A DNA stretch of 64,000 bases, taken from contig OY811987.1 in NCBI GenBank assembly GCA_963681505.1, positions 419,501 to 483,500 on the forward strand, read 5' to 3'. The first letter of the stretch is position 1. Each line of letters begins with the position of its first letter. The position numbers were made by a program, and so were the translations under genes. Below the pieces are notes generated by a model. It was not told the origin of the DNA and searched no databases. It saw nothing but the letters and a program-made list of their open reading frames with translations. The stretch comes from Eunapius fragilis. Its lineage: Eukaryota > Porifera > Demospongiae > Spongillida > Spongillidae. This document shows, in pieces, positions 54,286 to 64,000 of this stretch.

Positions 54286-55521
54286 ATGGCTCGAAACATA
54301 CGGACGAGAAATCACCGACGACCGCACTCTTCGACCTTAGAGGTACATGTACAATTTAACAAATACCCAACACTGCAACACTTTATTAATAACTTATACC
54401 GTAGGAAGCCTTACTAAATGAAGAGGAAAGAGCCATACTGCAGGATCTAAACAGAAATATATTCACAGGCCCCGAGAATGAAACAAGTAAACTAAGGAGC
54501 TGTGCCAGTGTTTGCTGCAGCAAAGCCGTGCTGAGCCTTTTTGCAACGTTTTCAGTGATGGTTATCGGCATTATCATAATTTCAATTGACAGTGGAGTAA
54601 GACAGACCCCCAACTACCCGACCTCCCAGGTGGCGGGTTACGTCCTGTTGGCCGGTCTGTTTGGACTGTTCTGTGGAGGAATAAGTACGATAGGGATACT
54701 TATGCTCCTGTACAAGATTCCTCTAGTAATAGGAAGTGGGTACGGATTTCAGTTTTCTCCGTTTCTGTACGTACTTCACACTGTTTTAATATTTTTCCAG
54801 CGTGTTCTACCGCCGGCATAAGGGAATTAGAAACATCATTCAGCTGGTTGTGCTGCAAATGCTGTTCGAGACGCATGTGCTGGAGGACTACGTCGCTTCA
54901 AAGGCTAAGCAGTTCCAGACCTCGGTCCAGGTGGCAGAGAGCGTCATTCAAGCGCTAAACAGGGAAGAGGCGGAGCAACTCATTGAGAAAAAACTGAATG
55001 CAATTTTTGCAGGTCCTGATGAGTACTATCTAAGTGTTCTCGGGGTCTCAAAAGAATCACTCAAACCTATGGTAAAGCCAGCAATCTTATCCTTATGCGC
55101 TGAGGCAACCACGCTTGCTGCTGGGAACAGGGCAGAGTACAGTATAGCTAAGGTATGCCCCCATGGATGGGTTAGTGTGTGCATGCATTTGTGTACGTCT
55201 GTGGGAAAGTGTGTGCATACATGTGTGAACATGTGTGTGTATTATGTATGCGTGTATTGTATGTACGCGTGAGAAGCATTTGACCTCATATTGTGCACCT
55301 GTGTCATTGTGTATCTTTAGGGCGTGGATATTCCACGCTTTCGTGAGGAGATGGACCACTATCTCAGCTGGAGGGTAAAGGAGCTCACTGAGGACAGGAT
55401 AGGCTCCCAGATGAGAAGACTTTTGTTGCCACATTTAGACTGGATTGTTGTGTGGAGTTCTTTGTTTGGGTCAGTTCTCGGTTTAGCCACCCAAGCATTA
55501 GGATTAAGCATAAGCTTCTGA
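54286..55521 (+). CDS. Three-span membrane protein, DUF445-like
   Basis: Four exons give 323 residues: 54286-54342, 54405-54766, 54801-55152 and 55321-55521, with matching phases and a total divisible by three. The N-terminus is basic (MARNIRTRNHRRPHSS), then an acidic helix. Two membrane spans follow (FATFSVMVIGIIIISI and VLLAGLFGLFCGGIST), then a long amphipathic central region (LEDYVASKAKQFQTS to AEQLIEKKLNAIFAG, LKPMVKPAILSL) and a C-terminal span (WIVVWSSLFGSVLGLATQ). The layout of membrane segments around a helical domain with LxxKL and MVKP motifs recalls bacterial and eukaryotic DUF445 proteins; that assignment is tentative. The substrate and role are unknown. Confidence 0.75.
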
Positions 55522-55696
55522 TTCATTGTTGTGTTCATGTGCTTGTGTGTGTGTGACTACATGTTTGATCTGCAGTAAAAATTTATAATGGGAAATAAGT
55601 ATCACTGCAAAGCCAAAATCATAGTGGAGCGGAGGGGGTGGGGGGGAGGGGGCGGAGAAGTGAATGGAATTAACCCTGTCATCTGCTGAGTGAGTG

Positions 55697-58600
55697 TTAT
55701 GCATCACTAATGCCATCCCATTCAGCGTCACTAAGGCCAGCAGCATCTTCATCTGAATTCATTGAACAGGGCTCATACTCCTGTGATGTTACATTATCTG
55801 CTGAGTGAGCAGGAGGTGGTGTTGGCTTGTGAATAGCCATGGTCACTGCATTGTTTGATGCATAGACATTTTCAACAGCTATACTACAAAGCTCTTTTGT
55901 AGTGTCATTTTCTTGCTTGGTTCTAAAATCCAAACCTCCACCATTGTCTTTACTGTTTCTGTATTCTTTGTCTCCACCAAAGCCAGTCTCATTTCCATTA
56001 ACACCTAAGCCTTCATTATCAGAGAAATCCTCAATGCTGAAAAAGGTTTCTTCATCTTCAGTACTGAAAATTTCCTCCCCAAAACTTTCCTCCTCCCCAG
56101 GACCACTAAAACCTTCCTCCTTCCCAGGACCACCAAAACCTTCCTCCTTCCCAGGACCACCAAAATCTTCCTCCTCCCCAGCACCACTGAAGTCTTCCTC
56201 CTCCCCAGCATCACTTAAATTTTCCTCCATTCCAGCATCACTGAAATCTTCCTCCTCAGTACCACTGAAAATTTTCTCCACTCCAGCATCACTGAAATCT
56301 TCCTCCTCCCCAGCATCACTGAAATTTTCCTCCACTCCAGCATCACTGAAATCTTCCTCCTCCCCAGCACCACTGAAATCTTCCTCCTCCCCAGCACCAC
56401 TGAAATTTTCCTCCACTCCAGCATCACTGAAATCTTCCTCCTCCCCAGCACCACTGAAATCTTCCTCCTCCCCAGTACCACTGAAATCCTTGGCAGTTTC
56501 ACTATAATGTTCTTCCATGATATCACTAAAACCATCCGTATCTTGCCCGTTCCAAGAATGTTCACCTCCAGCACAACTGAAGCCTTCCACATTGCTAATA
56601 GTGCCTCTCGAACCTTCCTGGTCCTTGTCCCAGCCCAGGTCTTGTCTTTGTGCCCTCGAGCCTTCCTGCTTTGTGCTCCAGTCAATATCCCTTGCACTGT
56701 CCTCTCTGTACCCACCATCATCATCATCATTGCTATGTTGTGCCATAAGATGATTATTCATCACAGAACCCATCATACCTGAGCCCAGTACTACCATACA
56801 TACCTGAGCCCAGTAGTACCATATCATACCTGAGCCCAGTACTACCATATCATACCTGAGCCCAGTACTACCATATCATACCTGAGCCCAGTAGTACCAT
56901 ATCATACCTGAGCCCAGTACTACCATATCATACCTGAGCCCAGTACTACCATATCATACCTGAGCCCAGTAGTACCATATCATACCTGAGCCCAGTACTA
57001 CCATATCATACCTGAGCCCAGTACTACCATATCATACCTGAGCCCAGTACTACCATATCATACCTGAGCCCAGTAGTACCATATCATACCTGAGCCCAGT
57101 ACTACCATATCATACCTGAGCCCAGTACTACCATATCATACCTGAGCCCAGTAGTACCATATCATACCTGAGCCCAGTACTACCATATCATACCTGAGCC
57201 CAGTACTACCATATCATACCTGAGCCCAGTACTACCATATCATACCTGAGCCCAGTAGTAACATATCATACCTGAGCCCAGTAGTAACATATCATACCTG
57301 AGCCCAGTAGTAACATATCATACCTGAGCCCAGTAGTAACAGTAGTTGCAGCAGCAGCAATAGTAGTCTGTTCTATGACTCCAGACACAGCGTGTTGAAC
57401 AGAGCTCCACTCAAAAGGTGACCCAGAACTTTGAACAGATGCAGCACTTACAAGTCCAGCAAGGGCAAAAACAGGTTTGGAACTAGGGCCTTCTACAAAG
57501 GTTGGGGCTTCTGTTAGTGCATCTAATTGTTTGGTAACATCAATATATTGAGATGATATCTTTATAATTATCAAAACCCTACTATACATACCTTCTGCAA
57601 CACCAGGTACCAATGGTTCCTTTGGAAAAAAAGTCAGAGTTTGAACAAAGGCTTCACTTGGAGACTACCTACCTCTGGTGAAGAGATCACTGATGATGTC
57701 ATCATTAAACCCAGCTGCGTTCCCAAGGACCAAAGCTTATCCTTGATACAGGCTTCCCAGCTAAAATGAGGATTATTCGAGACCTCTCAGAGAAAAAGAA
57801 AGGGATTAAAGCAGGCTTACCAAAAGGAAGACTTGCTCTTTATGCATGGTAGTGTAACTTACCAGTTGTTGATTTTCCAGCAGTTGGGCACACATGATCT
57901 GTAGATCAGTTCTCTCACTGTTGCCTATGATGCCTGCCACTGCCTCCGATACTTCCTGGATGGCCTGTGTGGCTGCCAAATGGGTCTGCAAAGACAGGAG
58001 GTGTGGTCAGAAGAATCTACTTCCACCGCAGGCCAACCGTGGTTATTGTATAACTAAGGTAATAACTTGTATAACTTGTATAACTTGTATAACTAAACTA
58101 TAACTTGTATAACTAAGGTATAACTTTGGTATAAACACACATAATTCTATTTAGTGTGTTTATACCAAAGTTATACCAGTAGTTGGCTTGCAGTGTTCTA
58201 TGACCACCAAACCTTTTCACATTTCTTGTAGTTGTGAAGGATCTTATCGAGAGCAGAGTGGGATGCCTGGTGGAATTTGGCTTTGTGGTGTGTGAGGAGA
58301 CTGCTGAAGTTCTGTCTGAGTTGGGCAGCTGATTTCGTGACGTAAGTCCACCGGTCCTCACAGTCTGCAGTGACAGGAAGAGGAGGAGGAGGAGGGGCCT
58401 CCGCCTCAAGGAACACTAACAGATGCAAGATCCCAGAGGTACTGGGATGCGTTCTGTTGTCACGGCAGTCAGTGATCTCAAGAGCAATGCTGACTCCTTT
58501 ATGAAGGTGGGGGAGCAGCCATTTATACTAACTGCATGTGTTCCAAACGTCATTTTACCAGTAGTTGTAGTCTTAGGTCCAGACACTTTCAAGCCGTAGT

Positions 58601-60721
58601 CACTCCACTGTACCAGTGAAGTAGCATCAGAAATGAGGGAAGCATTGGACAGTGGGAGGGGGGCACATGTAGGACTGAACACAGATATCGTGGGGGCAAA
58701 GCAGTCAAGGCAAAAAGTGCAATTGTCTTGAAATACATACACACACATGTCACATGCACACACATGTCACATACACACATATCACACATACACACACATA
58801 CAAGCACATACACACTCCTCAGGAGGACATCTGACAGGATTTCATGAAGAAAAAATAAACCATAAGGAAGGCAAAAGATCAGGTGAAAAACTTAGAGGGG
58901 GCAATTAAAACTTCTGATGTGGCTATGTACTCTAAATTATGGGGGAAGGGAGGCAACAATATGCAATTTGCTCCCCCCCCCCCCCCCCCCATCCCACCCA
59001 TCCACCCACTGATCTTGTCTTTGTCACTACTGACTGAACCACACATGACGAGGGCATGCATACCAGCCACACCTTCTCACCTAAAACCACACCCCACCCC
59101 ACCACAAATGAGCTTTGCAGCTCCAAGGATACGTGGAGAGTGCCACATGTCCTGTTAGCTAGGACCTTTCTACCCTGATGCCTCACATGGGGGGTCAGGG
59201 CAGCACTGCAGTACAGTGTCAAGTCACCATGGTTAGCACTGTGGAGGTGGTGGATAGATCCTCGAAAGAAGCGCATCCTTTTTGTGGGGACTTGCAGTTG
59301 GTTGGACCTGTTGCAGAAAGAGCTAGTCACCTGGACATACCATCAGCAACCCAACACTGACCCAATGCTTATGCTAACATAACCATTATCCTTCATACTA
59401 ACCTAACTCACTTTTTATTGTATTAACATAACCCCAAAGTCATACTAGCCTAAATACATTAACCTAGTTGTACTAACTTAACTCAAAGCATACTAACCTA
59501 ATAGATTAACCTAACCCATTGTTGCAATAACTTAACTCCAAGCATTCTAACCCAGTATATTAACCTAACCCATTGTTGCATTAACTTAACTCCAAGCATA
59601 CTAACTCAATATATTAACCTATTCTAAAGTGCTACCATTGCCTCATACCAGAAATTCCAATGGATGTGTATACACTTACAGTGTGCAGTAGTTATGGATG
59701 CCCAAAGCCACACGAAATGCTCTCACTGTCTGATAGCTCTCCCTCCCAAAACATATCTCTTCCTCTGTTTTGACAGCAGACTCTGATGGTGAGTTTATTA
59801 ATGATTGGGGATTGAGAGAAGCTGGTGACTGACGAAAGCTCACGCAAACCTTTAAGAGAGAAAGAGGGTGAGGGAGGGGGAGGGAGGGGATGGATAGGGA
59901 GGGGAGAGGGAGGGGAGAGGGAGGGAAGATGGAGGGGAGGAGGGAAGGGGTGGGAAGATGGAGGGGAGGGGGAGAGGGAGGGGAGAGGGAGAGGAAGAGA
60001 GAGAGGAACCTGCACATTTGATTGGCTAGTCATCTTATGCTTAACCAGTAGGTAAGTAGAGAACACAGAACATAGCATACCAGAACACAGTACACCATGA
60101 TTCATGTAGGCTGGGCATAAGTGATGACTAGCAGTCCCAATAAGGACACACCCACCACCAACGTCCCAAGTGTATTGTAGCAGTCCCAATAAGGACACAC
60201 CCACCACCAACGTCCCAAGTGTATTGTAGCAGTCCCAATAAGGACACACCCACCACCAATGTCCCAAGTGTATTGTAGCAGTCCCAATAAGGACACACCC
60301 ACCACCGACGTCCCAAGTGTATTGTAGCAGTCCCAATAAGGACACACCCTCCACCAACGTCCCAAGTGTATTGTAGCAGTCCCAATAAGGACACACCCAC
60401 CACCAATGTCCCAAGTGTATTGTAAAATTAGCAACAGTGTGCATAGCGTATTCAATTAGGCGCTACATATTTGGAATGCATGTATTGTGCCATGCTTTAA
60501 ATAGAATTACCCTTCTCACTCCTCATACCAGCTATAATTTTGTTGAGTCACATGACATAGGCTTCAAATCACATGACTTTACCATATGGCTTCTCCCCCC
60601 CCCTTCCTTTCCATACAGTTAACATAAGCAAACTTACATCTGGGTTGACTATGTGTAAAAGATGGAGCCAGGACAAGAGTGCCTTTGCCTCTGATAGCAG
60701 AGTGCCTTCACACACGTGAAT
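55697..60721 (-). CDS. Large unrecognised multi-exon protein, partial model
   Basis: Clear exons with phase agreement are 60638-60721 (IHVCEGTLLSEAKALL), 59680-59849 (SPSESAVKTEEEICFGRE) and 59081-59307 (LHSANHGDLTLYCSAAL). Further exons lie near 58430-58727 (ATSLVQWSDYGLKVSG), 58200-58428 (WTYVTKSAAQLRQNFSSL), 57860-57985 (LAATQAIQEVSEAVAGII), 57370-57520 (ALTEAPTFVEGPSSKPVF) and 55697-56750. The last exon is an acidic array of about ten-residue units (EEEDFSGAGE), a fast-changing 30-bp coding minisatellite, ending SDAEWDGISDA. No membrane span or catalytic motif was found. I do not recognise the family. The 5' end probably lies between 60721 and 61300. A 26-bp intronic or exonic minisatellite (56776-57340) makes the penultimate junction uncertain. 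Confidence 0.55.
56050..56500. repeat. 30-bp coding minisatellite (acidic DFSGAGEEE units)
   Basis: About 15 imperfect 30-bp units in the last exon of the unrecognised minus-strand gene. The unit length preserves frame, and variation is mostly at two positions (G/D and E/V), so it behaves as a protein repeat. Confidence 0.9.
56776..57340. repeat. 26-bp minisatellite, about 21 copies, each with a splice-donor motif
   Basis: Plus-strand unit CATACCTGAGCCCAGTAC then TACCATAT, varying mainly at one position (AGTACT/AGTAGT). On the gene strand each unit contains CTCAG|GTATGA, a good 5' splice site. The unit is not a multiple of three, so open frames across it are unlikely to be meaningful. Confidence 0.95.
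60131..60425. repeat. 49-bp minisatellite, six copies
   Basis: Head-to-tail units starting GCAGTCCCAATAAGGACACA with a few substitutions. Probably in an intron of the minus-strand gene. No spacers and no CRISPR character. Confidence 0.95.
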
Positions 60722-60729
60722 CTACAGGC

Positions 60730-61448
60730 AGTTGTTGGAGTTGATCAACTTCATATGCCAGCTGGCAGGTGGACAACGTGATGGAGGCTTACAAAGAACG
60801 ACAACTGGAACCCTTCCGATGTGGAGCCAGCTGGGATGCAAGCCAGTGACTCGACCAGAATGGGCTCAGGCGTGCAGGCGTGGAGTTCAATGCACGAGGC
60901 ATCAGCCCCATCAGCCCGCGTAACAAACCTTATTGACGATTTACAGCTCCGGGAGACTGCATGCGGCAGATATCGGCTGTTTTTATCTAAGGCGTGTACA
61001 GGCGGCGGTTACAACAGTGACGTGTAAATTTATACGGGTACGTACAGAGGTCGCTTAGGAAACGTCTACCGTCCACATTGAACTCGCTCAGGTCAGTAGC
61101 TGAGACTGAGTAATGGATACTCAGATCAACGGATTTATTCTGCCACGGGTTCACATGCCTTCAAACTGGCAGCACAGTTCTTGAGTCTCGTCGTGGAGGC
61201 AACGCAGTGTAAGGACGTTGGATATACGCACCTTTGGCCGCCTTAATAGGCACGCTTTAAGTCGGAGAAAGGTCAATACGCTCTCGACGACCTGTTGAAG
61301 AGACCAGGATATACGTACCAGTAAGTTAGCTGGTTGCGTAACTTGCCTCGCCGCAGACAGCAGCTAAGCCACCTGCAGCCATATGCCTTTAAAGAAAAAG
61401 TATTTTTAGCGCGGACCAGCTGTTCATATTATTCGCGCTCATTTACTG

Positions 61449-61494
<46 letters not shown>

Positions 61495-62594
61495 GCGCGT
61501 GTGTGTGTGCGTGCTGTGTTGGTGCGTGCGTATATGGCGCTAAACGTACACGTTTGAGTGTTTGCGTGAGATGGATGTTATTTCCAAACTTTAAAACAAA
61601 AACGGCATGTTATATTTTTGACCTTCCCCCTCGTTGTTTAGTTGGAACTTTTTTTTTTTGGGAAGACCATGGGTAGTGCACTAGAAGACTGCCATAGTTT
61701 AATTGATGCTACCTTTTGTGTATAGGTGTCAACCATTGAATCACATATGGAATTAAGTGCTGAGAACAGCATACTCACGTTGCAAGCTGTGAAGGTATGT
61801 GTGTGTTCTGTGATCAGAAGCCATGTGATGTCCAATGAGGGGCCCATTCTGCTGTCCTCCATTACCAGTTGGAGGGGATGTGCAGATAGGTTCACCTACA
61901 GTCATGTAATGTAATATCTCCCACTGAGATGAGAATAATCCCAGAACTGTTGGGACCTCTGGATTTGTGATCATCTCATGGTACAAGATGGGTGGGTATA
62001 TGGGTGTAAGATGGTATCTCCATCTTATCTCCTGAGTGGCTATTAGAGACAGTACAGCCTGATGCTGGGTTACCATGTATATATGGTTATATGGTTGATC
62101 CAGTACACAGAAATAGCTAACTGATCTGTTTGATCCATACGTTGGGCTATTTTTTTGGCACATCTGGGTGCTATTAAAGCGTTGTATCATATAATGTTGT
62201 AATTGAGAATCTATACATGTACTGCAAGTTCCATCTTACAAGCCTATCCATTTAAGTTATACCATTCTACTGTAGATATCTTAGACAGGGGAGTGGTTGT
62301 TTTTAAATTTAGGGCTTTGCCTTTAATTCTTGCACTGTAATAGTGGTGGCTCAGAAAACCGCGGTACACTAGTCACGTGCCAACGCACATGCCACGTGCA
62401 GCTTTGATTTTTCTTGAAAAATTTACCCGCTTTGTTGCTACTCACGTGCGACCTGAGGGGCGTGCGCAAATTGTAAAGTTAAAGAAAGAGGTGGAGGGTC
62501 ACAGGTGTGTTCCATTTGGTGGTGGTTTATATCCCGACGAGGCAACAGCCATTTTATACGATCGGCCGAGTGGACGTACCGCCCAAGGAAGGCG
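60730..62594. other. Region between divergent transcription units
   Basis: Contains a (GT)n run (61449-61490), a plus-strand exon-like block bounded by TGTATAG and GTATGTG (about 61727-61795, STIESHMELSAENSILTL) of unknown affiliation, and CACGTG E-boxes at 62376 and 62394 in the likely ARID4 promoter. A minus frame of 145 codons (61753-62190) has no recognisable motif. Confidence 0.4.
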
Positions 62595-63588
62595 ATGGTA
62601 AGGCCCTTGTGGTTCGTAAGTTTCCTCCGTTAGTGGGATAGCGGAAACTCTTGTCTACGCTAACCTTATTACGCGGTCGAACGGATCATACGAATCGTGT
62701 ATGAAAGCATGTGTTTACGAGTAGTTCTTGTGTTGGTTTGCTATTGTATGTGTGCGGCTGTGTGTGTGTGTGTGTGTACGTGTGTGTGTGTATGTGTTTG
62801 TGTGTGTGTATATGTTTGTGTGTGTGTATGTGTGTGCTTGCGTGCGTGCATGCCTGCCTGGTTATGTAACAGCGTTTGGTTTGTAAGCGATTGTTTGTAT
62901 GCCCCTATACATCTCGAGGTGACGAGGGTACCATGGCTATTACATAAAGCACGGAGAGGCGTTATAGCTTTAACCTTGATCTGCAGGCGCACAGCGATGA
63001 TCCGCCCTATCTCAGCGTTGGAACCGAAGTCAGCGCGAAGTATCGTGGTGCATTCTGCGAAGCCACAATCAAAGTAGCCAAGAAGCTGGTCAAATGCAAG
63101 GTAGGTATGCTGTGTCGTGTTGCGGCGTGCCCTGTCGGGTTTGGGCGTATACAGTGGGTTTGGACTGATGTTTTCGTGGTGTGTCTGAAAATTATTCTTT
63201 TGTCTTGCCTATTGGCCCCCCCCCCCCCCCCCCCCTCCCCTTAAATGGTCCCTCCTCCCCTCATCCCCTGCTTGCTTATCACCACCCTTTCATATGCTGT
63301 GCTTTCTGAATTCCCTCTTCCTCCCTTCCCTCAGGGAGGGAGGAGGTGGGGTGGGGGAGGGAGGAAGAGAGGTGTGGGAGGGAGCCACCCCTCCCCTACA
63401 CCTCTCTGACCTCTCTGTCTTTATCTTAATCTTCCCCTCATCTTTCTATATGTCCCTGCTCAATGTTCATTTTCCATTGCTTACTTGTCTTCAATTGTTC
63501 GTGCCTTTCTCAGGTCTCGTATTCAAAGGGTCAGACAGCAATTGTCAACCATGATCTGATTCGTGGCTCTCTTAAGGTAAAATAAGCA

Positions 63589-63637
<49 letters not shown>

Positions 63638-64000
63638 TCCAAATAGCTATGTGTATGGTCTGAAGACACATGTATGGTTTCAGCACCATTGCTGAAGGAA
63701 ATTGAAAACTGAAACTTACTTACCCTTGGCCTCTTGTCTTCTGGCCCTCATTGGTTGTGTCTGTAGGCCAATTCTCAGGTAGAGGTGAGGCAAACAGATG
63801 GCATCTACCAGCCAGCGACAATCATCAGATTGATGGACAACACTACGTACACTGTTGGTTAGCTGATACATTAATGGGGGTCGGGCATATTGGATTAGGA
63901 CTACCCTCATTTCACTTCATACCCTGTTGCTGCTGTTACACAACTTCCTTCCCTCTCTTACTCCTCTCCTCTCCATCTCCTACTGCCTCCTGTCCTTCAT
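62595..64000 (+). CDS. ARID4: ARID4-type chromatin protein, N-terminus (runs off window)
   Basis: Four exons are visible: the first ends with the start codon itself (ATG 62595-62597, then GTAAGG), followed by 62987-63100, 63514-63576 and 63767-63857. Phases agree. The translation ([20 protein letters not shown], then [14 protein letters not shown]) matches the N-terminal Tudor-like region of animal ARID4A/ARID4B, retinoblastoma-binding subunits of the SIN3-HDAC complex that reads chromatin in the nucleus. The ARID, chromo and further domains would lie beyond base 64000. Vertebrates have two genes; a single ancestral gene is expected here, so I use ARID4 without suffix. Introns hold (GT)n runs at about 62761-62850 and 63591-63634. 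Confidence 0.9.
63591..63634. repeat. (GT)n microsatellite in an ARID4 intron
   Basis: About 22 dinucleotides starting 15 bp after the exon 3 donor. Such close placement can influence splicing, though no evidence for this exists here. Confidence 0.95.

Noticed and set aside
60102-60455. Repeated hydrophobic protein from six identical units
   Set aside because: Open frames come from a 49-bp minisatellite whose length is not a multiple of three; all phases are open by chance.
61753-62190. 145-codon minus-strand ORF upstream of ARID4
   Set aside because: No recognisable motif, no clear splice context, and lies in a probable promoter/intergenic region.

Overview
This window is animal nuclear DNA. 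Small introns with canonical GT-AG junctions, metazoan genes (an ARID4-type chromatin protein, eIF5, LCLAT1-type acyltransferases, an LDLa/SRCR receptor), a TPR-CHAT protein and a dense mix of DNA transposons, miniature inverted-repeat elements and microsatellites all fit an early-branching metazoan. A demosponge is the most likely source; this is inferred from gene content and not proven by any diagnostic sequence.

Layout. 1-5146 is one copy of a segmental duplication whose second copy is 27037-32336. It holds the 3' end of a large glycine-rich protein gene and a decayed STAND-type gene on the opposite strand. 5590-6245 is a retroelement relic. 7087-15210 (minus) is a nine-exon LDLa/SRCR type I membrane receptor. 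It is divergent, 240 bp apart, from a plus-strand gene whose first exon is 15451-15598 and whose large second exon is 25348-29159; together they encode a 1319-residue PH, WW-like, glycine-repeat protein. The 9.7-kb intron of that gene is a transposon sink holding a 562-bp TA-flanked inverted-repeat element, three RecQ helicase fragments (one inside a 904-bp element with 76-bp perfect terminal repeats), MITEs and a young Gypsy retrotransposon. 31116-36964 (minus) is a TPR-CHAT-STAND gene convergent with it.

37-47.3 kb is mostly mobile DNA: retroelement tails, a RAG1-like RING fragment, several MITEs, and a decayed element pairing an ISL2EU/IS4EU-like DDE transposase with a SWIM-YqaJ-PHD protein. 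From 48.4 kb to the end the DNA is gene-dense: two divergent LCLAT1-like acyltransferase genes 102 bp apart, eIF5, a three-span membrane protein with DUF445-like character, a large unrecognised minus-strand gene carrying several minisatellites, and the 5' end of an ARID4 gene.

How genes may work together (inference). The receptor tail carries PPEY and LPPY motifs and its divergent neighbour encodes a WW-like domain beside a PH domain, so a shared promoter may co-express a membrane receptor and a cytosolic adaptor. The TPR-CHAT-STAND gene has the layout of innate-immunity or cell-death proteins. The acyltransferase pair would remodel phospholipids. Gene models were built by eye from splice sites and reading-frame phase; family names come from motif recognition, not from searches.
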